In this document: in pieces, positions 41,662 through 49,516 of the stretch
How positions within the stretch are numbered: the first letter of the stretch is position 1
Layout of the letters: every line of letters starts with the position of its first letter
From: JAFGBI01 sp964480725
Lineage (GTDB): Bacteria; Myxococcota_A; Polyangia; Polyangiales; Polyangiaceae
Assembly: GCA_964480725.1 (NCBI GenBank)
Contig: CAYZQO010000027.1
Location: forward strand, 1-64,000
Direction: 5' to 3'
Length of the DNA stretch: 64,000 nt
Translations under genes and position numbers: made by a program
The notes under the pieces: generated by a model
Databases searched by the model: none
Told to the model about the DNA's origin: nothing
The model's input: the letters and a program-made list of their open reading frames with translations, nothing else

Positions 41662-44001
41662 GTGCCGCACCTGCTCCGGTCGCCCCTGCTCCCTGGCCTG
41701 GCGATCGCGTACCTCTGCTTGACGGCGCTGACCGCCGGGACGCGCGGCCCCTGGCCGTGGCTCGCGCTGGTGACGCTGCCGCTGGCGCTGGGTGAGGTCT
41801 GGCGCCGAACGCGACGGCCCCCGAGCGGACCGGACCGGATCGATCCGAGCGCGCGGAGCGCCCTGCGCGCGACGGCCTGGGGCGCGGCGGCGTGGCTCGC
41901 CGCCCGGACCGGACCCGCCGGCGAGGCGGCGCTCGACGCGGCGGCCGCCGTCGGCGTCGGCACCGCCGCCGTCGGTGCGCTGATCGCGCTAGCCCGCATC
42001 GGCTCGTTCGGGGGCGTCCTGGGGCCACACCCCCTCGCTCGCTCCCTCGACGCGGCCGCCTTCGTCGGCGTCCTCTGGGGTGTCGCCGCCGCGCTCCCGG
42101 GCACCCGCGCGGTGGTCCCCTCGCGACTGATCCGCCTCGATCCACTGGCCGTCGACTACGCGACGACCACGGCGGCGGCGGGCACCCTGCTCGTCTTCGT
42201 CTTCGCCGCGCTCCGAACGCAGCGGCTACGACGCCTCGAGCTGGGCGTCACCGAGCGAGCCACCGCGGCGCTCGCCATCGCGCTCACCGCGCTCATCGTG
42301 ACGGTCCCGGCCGCCCTGCTGGACGTGACCGCGCCCGACCGACTGCTCCCCGTCGGCGTCCTGGTCACGGCGGTCTTCATGGCCTGGACCGCGACGGCCA
42401 GCGACGCGGCCACGATCGCGATGGTGCTGCGCGGGACGCTCGCGGTGGTGATGCTCGGCGCACCCACCGTGCTCGTCTCGGCGCTGTTCGCGCGCGCCAT
42501 GCCGGAGAGCGCCGGCGCCATCGTGCTGGGCGGCACCGCGACCGCGGTCGCGGTGGGGGTGATCGCGCGAGCGGTCGCGCGACCGCTCGGCCCCGAGCAG
42601 TCACGGTGGCTCGACGCCATCGACGCGGCGAGCCAGGGCGCCCTGCAGCCCGATCCCGACGCGGCCCTGCGCGCCGCCCTCGAGGCCCTCGGTCGCGCGA
42701 CGGCGACCGCCGGCGTCCGCCCCGAGGTCTGGCGCGCGGACCCGGAGGCCGTGCTCAGCGTGGACGTCGCCGGCTACCTCCACGCGACGACAGGGAGCGC
42801 CCCGCCGCGCCTCTACGAGCTGGCGATGAACGAGCCCGAGCGGACCCTGCGCGCGGACGTGCTCAAGGCGGTCGAGGTGCGTCGCCCCGAGGTGCGCCCG
42901 CTGCTCGCCTGGTTCGAGGCGCGCGACGCCTTCTCGGTGACCCTGATCGTCGATGAGGCGGGGCCGGAGGGCTTCATCCTGTTGCCCCGCGGCAACCGCG
43001 CCACGCCGATGACGCTCGAGGAGGCGCGGGCGGTCCGCATGCTGACCGACCGTTTGAGCGCCCTGGCGACAGTAGCGTCCGCGCTGGCGCGCTCGCGGGA
43101 GCGAGAGCGAGCGGCGAGCGATCGCGCCGCGGAGCTAGCGGCCGAACGCGACCGCCTCGTCGGGGCGCACGGCGGCGCGGCGGCGCGCTACCGCCTCGCC
43201 GCCGAGCGACTCGCGCGGCCCGTGCGTCGTGCCGCCTACAGCCCCGCGGCGCGGGTGGCGCTCGAGCGCGTCGAGGCCCTCGCGGCGAGGACGGGCGGGC
43301 TCGTGCTGATCGCGCCGCCCGGCACCGACGCCGCCGCCTGGGCCGCCTGCGCGCACCTGGCCGGGCCCGGGGGCGACGGGCCGTTCGTCCTGGTCGATGG
43401 GGCGAGCAGCTCCGAGCACGATCCCGAAGCCTGGAACGACCCCGAGCGGTCGCCGATCGCCCTCGCCCGCGGCGGCTCACTGGCCGTGCTCGACGTCGGT
43501 GCGCTCCCCGACCCCGTCCAGGAGGCGCTCGCGGCTCGACTCGCCAGCGAGGACGCGAGCGCCCCGAGCTCCGAGGTCGCCCCGCCGTGGCTGGTCGTCA
43601 CGACCGCCGTCGCGCCCGAACTCCTGCGGCGAGACGGTCGCCTGGCGGCCCCGCTCGCCCGACGTCTGGGGAGCGACCTGGTGCGAGTCCCCGCGCTCGG
43701 GGAGCGGGGCGAGGATCTCCACGCGCTCGTGCTCGACGGCCTGGCCGCGGCCGGACTGCGCGAACGCGGCGCGCCGCTCGGCGTGGAGGGCCATGCGCTG
43801 CGCGCGTTGCTCGAGCACGACTGGCCCAACAACGACGCGGAGCTCGCGTCCGTGCTGCAGGCCGCGGCGCGCCTCGCCGCGGGCCCGCTCGTGACCCTCG
43901 GCGATCTAGCCCGCGCGGGGTTTCGCCCCTTCGCCGACGCCGAGCCCTCGGCGACGCCCCTCCCCGCCGCCGAGCCGCCTCGGCGCGCACGCCGGCGTTG
44001 A
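41662..44001 (+). CDS. Polytopic membrane protein with degenerate sigma-54-activator AAA+ domain
   Basis: 779 residues from GTG 41662; TTG 41566 would add 32. The first ~310 residues contain eight or more hydrophobic helices (LAIAYLCLTALTA, AALAIALTALIVTVPAALL and others). A GAF-like domain (~330-470) and a coiled coil (~480-525) follow. The last ~230 residues follow the NtrC-type AAA+ domain in order: VLIAPPGTDAAAWAA at the Walker A position but without GKT, FVLVDGASSSE, ARGGSLAVLDVGALPDPVQE at the Walker B/LDEI position without the Glu, VRVPALGERGEDLHAL and HDWPNNDAELASVLQAA. No Fis-type DNA-binding helix follows. ATP hydrolysis is therefore unlikely. It probably acts as a membrane-bound signalling pseudo-enzyme. 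The kinase gene lies 95 bp downstream. Confidence 0.8.
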   Translation: MPHLLRSPLLPGLAIAYLCLTALTAGTRGPWPWLALVTLPLALGEVWRRTRRPPSGPDRIDPSARSALRATAWGAAAWLAARTGPAGEAALDAAAAVGVGTAAVGALIALARIGSFGGVLGPHPLARSLDAAAFVGVLWGVAAALPGTRAVVPSRLIRLDPLAVDYATTTAAAGTLLVFVFAALRTQRLRRLELGVTERATAALAIALTALIVTVPAALLDVTAPDRLLPVGVLVTAVFMAWTATASDAATIAMVLRGTLAVVMLGAPTVLVSALFARAMPESAGAIVLGGTATAVAVGVIARAVARPLGPEQSRWLDAIDAASQGALQPDPDAALRAALEALGRATATAGVRPEVWRADPEAVLSVDVAGYLHATTGSAPPRLYELAMNEPERTLRADVLKAVEVRRPEVRPLLAWFEARDAFSVTLIVDEAGPEGFILLPRGNRATPMTLEEARAVRMLTDRLSALATVASALARSRERERAASDRAAELAAERDRLVGAHGGAAARYRLAAERLARPVRRAAYSPAARVALERVEALAARTGGLVLIAPPGTDAAAWAACAHLAGPGGDGPFVLVDGASSSEHDPEAWNDPERSPIALARGGSLAVLDVGALPDPVQEALAARLASEDASAPSSEVAPPWLVVTTAVAPELLRRDGRLAAPLARRLGSDLVRVPALGERGEDLHALVLDGLAAAGLRERGAPLGVEGHALRALLEHDWPNNDAELASVLQAAARLAAGPLVTLGDLARAGFRPFADAEPSATPLPAAEPPRRARRR

Positions 44002-44060
44002 GCGCGGGGTGCAGGCGCACGGCGATCGGCGGGGCATGGGCTCGCCGCGCACCGCCGCTA

Positions 44061-44088
44061 TTGACTGCCGCCTATCTGCGGTAGGCTC
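44061..44088 (+). promoter_or_regulatory. Possible promoter of the kinase/AAA/TPR gene
   Basis: TTGACT (44061-44066) and TAGGCT (44083-44088) are 16 bp apart. The GTG start is at 44097, so transcription would begin almost at the start codon and the mRNA could be leaderless; no ribosome site precedes the GTG. A short inverted repeat GCCTA/TAGGC lies within the spacer and -10. Confidence 0.35.
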
Positions 44089-44096
44089 GCTGCGCC

Positions 44097-47000
44097 GTGG
44101 CGTCGGAGAGGCGAGGCAACTGGAGGCTGGGTGACCGCTTCGTGATCGAGCGCGAGGTGGGGCGCGGCGGAGCGGGCGTGGTGTACCGCGCCTTCGACAA
44201 CCAGACGGAGCAGGTGGTCGCGCTCAAGGTGATCGCGGGCGACGTCGGCGTGGCGGCCGAGGACGAGGCGCGTCTGCAACGCGAGGGCGAGCTCTTGTCG
44301 AACCTCGACCACCCGGGGATCGTCAAGACCGTGGCCTACGGGCACCTCGAGGACACGGAGCAGGCCTTCGTCGCCATGGAGTGGCTCGACGGCGAGGATC
44401 TCGCGGTCCGCCAGGCTCGCGCGCCGCTCCGACTCCGGCAGACCGTCGCGCTCGCGCTGGCGGTGGGTGACGCCCTGGGCGCCGCGCACGCGGCGGGGGT
44501 CGTCCACCGCGACATCAAGCCGAGCAACATCTTCCTCTGCCGCTTGCCGCCCGACGCGCCACCGTCCGTGCTCGACTTCGCCCCCAAGCTGGTCGATTTC
44601 GGGGTGGCGGTGAGCGAAAACATCCGCGTCACGCGCACGGGGGATCTGGTGGGGACCCCGGCGTACATGGCGCCGGAGCAGGCGCGGGGCGACGCACCCA
44701 TCGACGCGAGATGCGACGTCTACTCGCTGGGCGCCACCCTCTTCGAGCTGGTCGCGGGGCGGCCGCCCCACGTGGGACCGACGGCGATCGCGACGCTCGC
44801 GCGCCTGGTGACGACGCCGGCGCCGCGGCTGTCGGACCTGCGTCGCGACACCCCTCCGCTGCTCGACGAGCTCGTCCAGCGGATGCTCCAGACCGACCCC
44901 GAGCTCCGCCCCGCCTCGGTGGCGGAGGTGATGGGACCGCTCTCGATACTGCTGCGCGAGTCGGGGACCGTGCCCCTCTCCATCCCACCGAGCGAGCCGG
45001 TGCTGTCGTCCCGCCTCGGCACCAGCGCGTCGCGGCTGCTCACCTCCATCGTGGCGCTCCGGTTCCCCCAGGCGAGCGCGCGAGACCGGGCGCTCGACTA
45101 CCTCGCCGAGCGCGGGGCCGACGCCGTCCGGCTCGGGCAGGACGCCATCGTCGCGCACCTCGGCGCGCGCCGGGCGGTGGGGACCGAGGCCTCCACCGCA
45201 CTCGATCTCGGGCGGCGCCTGGCCCACGCGGGGGCCCAGGTCGGCGTGGCGAGCGGGCGCGCCCGCATTCAGCTCCGGGGCTCGACCGGCGAGGTGAGAC
45301 CGGTGGGCGAGGTCGTCGATCGGGCGGCCGCGCTGGCCCGCGACGCGCGACCGGGGGTGGTGCTCGCCGACGTCACCACCAGTGAGCTCGGCCGGGGACG
45401 CTACGAGTTTCGTGCCCGCGACGACGGCTCCACCATCGTCGGCGAACAGGTCCGCGGCGCGCGCGCCGAGCGGGTCGGCGGGGCGCCGTTCGTGGGGCGG
45501 GAGCCCGAGCTCGCCCAGGTGCTCGCCGCCTTCGAGCGCAGCTTCCGGGACTCGACGCCGGTGCTCGTCACCCTCTCGGGGGCTCCCGGGATCGGCAAGA
45601 CGCGCCTGCGGCGCGAGGTCCTCGCGCGGATCCTCAGCCAGTCCAACGCCCCGGTGGTGGTGCTCCAGCGCGCCGAGGCCTACGCCCGAGGCCACGCCCT
45701 CGGCGCCGCCGCCGACGTGCTCCGCTCGATCATCGAGCTGCCGAAGGGCAGCACGGCGGAGGAGGCGGAGCACGCCATCCTGACGCGGCTGGGTCCACCG
45801 GGACGCGACGAGGCCGAAGCGGGGAGCCGCAGCCTCCTGGCTAGCCTGCTCGCGAACACCGCGCTCCCCGAAGGGATCGACCCACGCGGTGCCCGTGACG
45901 CCCTCTGGCTCGCCATGACCGATCTGGTGCTCCAGGTCCTGGCGACGCAACCGACCATCATCGTGATGGAGGACCTCCAGTGGGCGGACCCGGAGAGCAT
46001 CGGCTGGATCGACCACCTGCTGGGGCGAGCGGCGGAGCGGCCGCTGCTCGTCCTCGGGGTGCTGCGCCCGCACTTCTGGGCCGAGCACCCCGCACGCTTC
46101 ACCGGGCGCGACCAGGTCCGCGTCGACCTGCGACCGCTCTCTCGCCGCGCGTCGCTGACGCTCGCCAAGGCCGTCGTCGGCGAGGGGGCGGACGAGGACA
46201 CCCTGGACCGGATCGTGGAACAGGCCGCTGGGCTGCCGCTCTTCGCCGAGGAGCTCGCGCGACTGACGGCGCTCGGCGGCGACGCCCGCCACGCGCCGAC
46301 CATCGAGGCGGCCATCCAGGTCAGCATCGATGCCCTCGACGACGAGTGCCGCGACGCCGTGGGCCGGCTCAGCGTCCTCGGTCTGTCCGGCTGGGATTCG
46401 GCTCTCGAGGCGCTCGGGATGCACCACGCCGAGAGCGTGATGAAGGCGCTCTCCGCGGCCGAGGTGCTGATCGAGCAGAACGTGTCGCGCTTCGTCGGCG
46501 CCCGCGAGTGGGCCTTCAAGCACGCGCTGGTCCGCGACGTCGCTTACGAGTCCCTGGGCGAGGCGGAGCGGAAGGAGCTCCACGCCCTCGCGGCGCGCTG
46601 GCTGGCGTCGATGGGGGAGGACGCCGCCACGGTCGCTGCGCATTTCGACCTTGGCGGGGAGCAACCGGCAGCCGCTGAGTACTGGGCGCGCGCTGCCGAG
46701 CACGCCCTGGCGACGAACGCCCTGGCGGACGCGGTGCGCATGGCCGAGCGGGCGCTGGCCTTCGCGGACAACCCAGCGCAGGGGTTCGCCCGGGCCCTCT
46801 GCCTCGACGAGGCATGGAACCGCCTCGATCCGCGGGCGGGGGACCGGGAGACGGCGATCCGGGAGCTCGAAACCGCCGTCCACGACGAGGCGAGCGCGGT
46901 CCGCTGTCGGGGCGCGCGAGTGCGCTTCGACGACGCGCGCGGCACCGGCGACGACCTGATGGGCCGCCTCGCCGAGGTCCGCAACGCCGCGGCGCGGCTG

Positions 47001-48011
47001 GGGATCCACGACGAGGAGGCGCGGTGCTCCGCGGCGCTGGCGTCTCGCCTCGCCTACGCCGGCCGCTTCGACGAGGCGACGGCGGAGGCCAGCCGCCTGC
47101 TCGATCTAGCGGAGCGGCGCGGGCTCAAGGGCGCGGCCCTGGACGCCTGGCAGACGCTCGCCATCGTGCGCCAGACCCAGGGCGCGCTCAGCGGCGCTCT
47201 GGAGGCGCGGCGCGCAGCCGCCGCCGCCGCCCGCAGCGCGGGGCTCAAGGAGCGGGAGGCGATGCTCACGACGAACGTGGGGTTCGCGCTCACCACCATC
47301 GGCGCGCGGCAGGAGGCCCGCGCGGCGCTCGAGGCCGGGATCGCATTGGCGGACGCGATCGGCAGCCCGGGCGCGGTGCGGCACGCGCAAATGAACCTCC
47401 TGGGATGGGCAGCGACCTTCGGCAACGACCGCGGCCTCGAGGCCCACCTGGCCGAGACGCGCGCCGACGCGGACACGGCCGCCGCCGGGGTGTGGGCGGC
47501 GCCGGATCGGGCCAACCTCGGCGCCCTGTTCTACCGTGGCTGGGAGCTGCTCCGCGCCAAGGGCGACAAGGTCTGCGCCCGCTCGCGGGGCCTGCTCAAG
47601 TTCTGCGCCGAGACCTACCGGGCGACGGGAAACAACGACCTGCTCCCAGTCGCCCTCGCCGTCTGGGCCGAGGCGGAGCGCCGCTGCGGCAACCTCGCCC
47701 GCGCGCTCGAGCTGGCCGGCGAGGCCGCTGACCTGCTCGAGGGCGGCGCCCCGAGCTTGCTCAACGAGTCCACCGTCTACCTCTCGCTCCATGACGTCCG
47801 CGTGGATCTCGGCGACGAGGCGGGCGCCCACGACGCCATCATCCGCGCGATGGCGCCGCTCAGGCGGCGCCTCGAGGGGCTCGTTGGGACCCCCTATGCC
47901 CGGCTGTTCCTCACCGAGCTCCCGCAGAACGCCGCGCTGGTCGCCCTCGCCGAGGGGCACGGCTTCATGCCCGAGGAGATCCACCGCGTGCTGGAGAGCG
48001 CCGGCGCGTAG
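44097..48011 (+). CDS. Ser/Thr protein kinase with cyclase-like, AAA ATPase and TPR domains
   Basis: 1304 residues from GTG 44097. Kinase (~12-285) with Gly-rich loop GRGGAGVVYRAFD, VALKVI, HRDIKPSN, DFGVA and GTPAYMAPEQA, all catalytic residues present. A degenerate nucleotide-cyclase-like domain follows (~320-450, SIVALRFPQAS, VGEVVDRAAALARDA) without evident metal Asp pairs. Next is an AAA/NACHT-like ATPase (~468-850) with Walker A SGAPGIGKTRLR and VMEDLQWADPE. The C-terminal ~450 residues are TPR-like helical repeats (AEYWARAAEHALATNALADA, NVGFALTTIGARQEARAALE). This order is typical of giant myxobacterial and actinobacterial signalling kinases. It probably integrates ligand or partner binding through the TPR part with phosphorylation. 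Confidence 0.9.
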   Translation: MASERRGNWRLGDRFVIEREVGRGGAGVVYRAFDNQTEQVVALKVIAGDVGVAAEDEARLQREGELLSNLDHPGIVKTVAYGHLEDTEQAFVAMEWLDGEDLAVRQARAPLRLRQTVALALAVGDALGAAHAAGVVHRDIKPSNIFLCRLPPDAPPSVLDFAPKLVDFGVAVSENIRVTRTGDLVGTPAYMAPEQARGDAPIDARCDVYSLGATLFELVAGRPPHVGPTAIATLARLVTTPAPRLSDLRRDTPPLLDELVQRMLQTDPELRPASVAEVMGPLSILLRESGTVPLSIPPSEPVLSSRLGTSASRLLTSIVALRFPQASARDRALDYLAERGADAVRLGQDAIVAHLGARRAVGTEASTALDLGRRLAHAGAQVGVASGRARIQLRGSTGEVRPVGEVVDRAAALARDARPGVVLADVTTSELGRGRYEFRARDDGSTIVGEQVRGARAERVGGAPFVGREPELAQVLAAFERSFRDSTPVLVTLSGAPGIGKTRLRREVLARILSQSNAPVVVLQRAEAYARGHALGAAADVLRSIIELPKGSTAEEAEHAILTRLGPPGRDEAEAGSRSLLASLLANTALPEGIDPRGARDALWLAMTDLVLQVLATQPTIIVMEDLQWADPESIGWIDHLLGRAAERPLLVLGVLRPHFWAEHPARFTGRDQVRVDLRPLSRRASLTLAKAVVGEGADEDTLDRIVEQAAGLPLFAEELARLTALGGDARHAPTIEAAIQVSIDALDDECRDAVGRLSVLGLSGWDSALEALGMHHAESVMKALSAAEVLIEQNVSRFVGAREWAFKHALVRDVAYESLGEAERKELHALAARWLASMGEDAATVAAHFDLGGEQPAAAEYWARAAEHALATNALADAVRMAERALAFADNPAQGFARALCLDEAWNRLDPRAGDRETAIRELETAVHDEASAVRCRGARVRFDDARGTGDDLMGRLAEVRNAAARLGIHDEEARCSAALASRLAYAGRFDEATAEASRLLDLAERRGLKGAALDAWQTLAIVRQTQGALSGALEARRAAAAAARSAGLKEREAMLTTNVGFALTTIGARQEARAALEAGIALADAIGSPGAVRHAQMNLLGWAATFGNDRGLEAHLAETRADADTAAAGVWAAPDRANLGALFYRGWELLRAKGDKVCARSRGLLKFCAETYRATGNNDLLPVALAVWAEAERRCGNLARALELAGEAADLLEGGAPSLLNESTVYLSLHDVRVDLGDEAGAHDAIIRAMAPLRRRLEGLVGTPYARLFLTELPQNAALVALAEGHGFMPEEIHRVLESAGA

Positions 48012-48022
48012 CCCCCGCGCGC

Positions 48023-49507
48023 TCACGCCGACGGCGCTCGGCACCCCGACCCTTGACGAGCGGAGGTGAGCATCTCGAGCAAGCGCGCCAGGTCCACGAT
48101 CGCGAAGCGCGAGGAGTAGTCACTCATCGCGTACGGCAAGACCAGGTGAGGGCCATGGATCTGCCCCCCACAGCTGTAGACCACGTTGGGGACGTACCCC
48201 TCGCGCTCATTCTCGGCAGGGGAGAGGAGCGGCTCGTCGAGACGGCCAATCACTCGCAGCGGGTCCTGCCGATCGAGCAGGATCGCCCCGATGCAGTAGC
48301 GACGCATGGCGCCCACGCCATGGGTGAGGAGGAGCCAACCCGCCTCCGTCTCGAGGGGCGAGCCGCAGTTGCCGAGCTGAATGAATTCCCAAGAGCGGGC
48401 GGGGCGAATCAGGAGGCGCTTGTCGTACCAGAAGTGGAGGTTGTCCGACCGCATCAGGTAGAGGTTCTCGTTGTCCTGGCGCGCGATCATGGCGAAGTCG
48501 CCGCCGACCCGCCTCGGGAAGAGGGCCATGCCCTTGTTCGCCGCCCCCGGACCGTTCAACGTGTTGATCTTGAAGTGCAGAAAGTCCGTCGTCTGGAGAA
48601 ACTGCGGCAGGATCACCTTGCCGTCGTACGCGGTGTAGGTCGCGTAGTACGTCCGGGTGCCGTCCTCGTCGAAGAATTCCACGAAGCGGGCGTCCTCGAT
48701 CCCGTTCGCCTCGGCCGGAGAGCAAGGAAAGATGACCCGCTCGGACAGGTCGTGCGCGCTCTCGTAGCTCACCTCGTAGTTTGACTCAGCCAGCGCCCGG
48801 ATCCCGGACGCGGTGCCAGGATCGCTCGATCCTCGATCGGGGCGCTCCCGTCGTTCCTCGTCGAGGCGCGCCTCGAGCTCGCTCCACGAAAACGTCTCGC
48901 CGAGCCCCGCCATCACCGCCATGGTGAACTCGTTGTGGAGCCCGAGCTCGCCGAGCTTGCGCGCGAAGAGGGAGCGCTCGTAGCTCACGTCCCGCCGAGG
49001 TTCGGGCGCCGTCGCCAACGACGTGGCCGGATCGACCGTTATCGTTCCCTCCGCGTCCACCGTCCCCGACCGAAACGCGATCGACGAGATGTGCCCCTCA
49101 CCCGCCGCGCGCAGGCTGAGGATGAAGCGCCGCGATCCAGCGGGGACTCCCGACTGGTCCGGGTGCCACACCATCGAGGGGTTGAAGAGGGCCGCCGACT
49201 CGATCGCGTACTCCTGGCTGAAATAGGCGCCCAGGAGCAGCTGGTGAGGGGGCGACAGGCGGGCCTCCGGCGCGAGATAGCCCACCAGCTGCCGGCAGCG
49301 GGAGAGGAGGAAGTCCTCCAGACGGGCGTGCCTCCCCTGGAATTGCTCGAGGGTGTGCGCGAGCTCGAGCTCCACCTCGTGCGGGGTGAGGGCCGTGACC
49401 CGAGCGACGATGTTCCGGGTCTGCTGTTCGCTGGACGGCTGCAGCGGCCGCACCAAGACTCGGCGCTGATTGGGATAGATGACGATCGAGGAGCGCTGGA
49501 CGAGCAT
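48023..49507 (-). CDS. GH130-like glycoside phosphorylase/hydrolase
   Basis: 494 residues. Five-bladed beta-propeller features of GH130: GIEDARFVEF with the conserved Asp, NKGMALFPRRVGG, MRSDNLHFWYDK, and the diagnostic EREGYVPNVVYSCG near the end. GH130 enzymes cleave beta-mannosides, usually by phosphorolysis. An N-terminal extension of ~190 residues is helical. It is the last gene of a three-gene minus-strand operon with two glycosyltransferases (9-bp gap), so it may turn over or edit the same mannose-containing glycan. The start ATG has no clear ribosome site and may lie elsewhere. Confidence 0.85.
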   Translation of the reverse strand: MLVQRSSIVIYPNQRRVLVRPLQPSSEQQTRNIVARVTALTPHEVELELAHTLEQFQGRHARLEDFLLSRCRQLVGYLAPEARLSPPHQLLLGAYFSQEYAIESAALFNPSMVWHPDQSGVPAGSRRFILSLRAAGEGHISSIAFRSGTVDAEGTITVDPATSLATAPEPRRDVSYERSLFARKLGELGLHNEFTMAVMAGLGETFSWSELEARLDEERRERPDRGSSDPGTASGIRALAESNYEVSYESAHDLSERVIFPCSPAEANGIEDARFVEFFDEDGTRTYYATYTAYDGKVILPQFLQTTDFLHFKINTLNGPGAANKGMALFPRRVGGDFAMIARQDNENLYLMRSDNLHFWYDKRLLIRPARSWEFIQLGNCGSPLETEAGWLLLTHGVGAMRRYCIGAILLDRQDPLRVIGRLDEPLLSPAENEREGYVPNVVYSCGGQIHGPHLVLPYAMSDYSSRFAIVDLARLLEMLTSARQGSGCRAPSA

Positions 49508-49516
49508 AAGGAGGAC

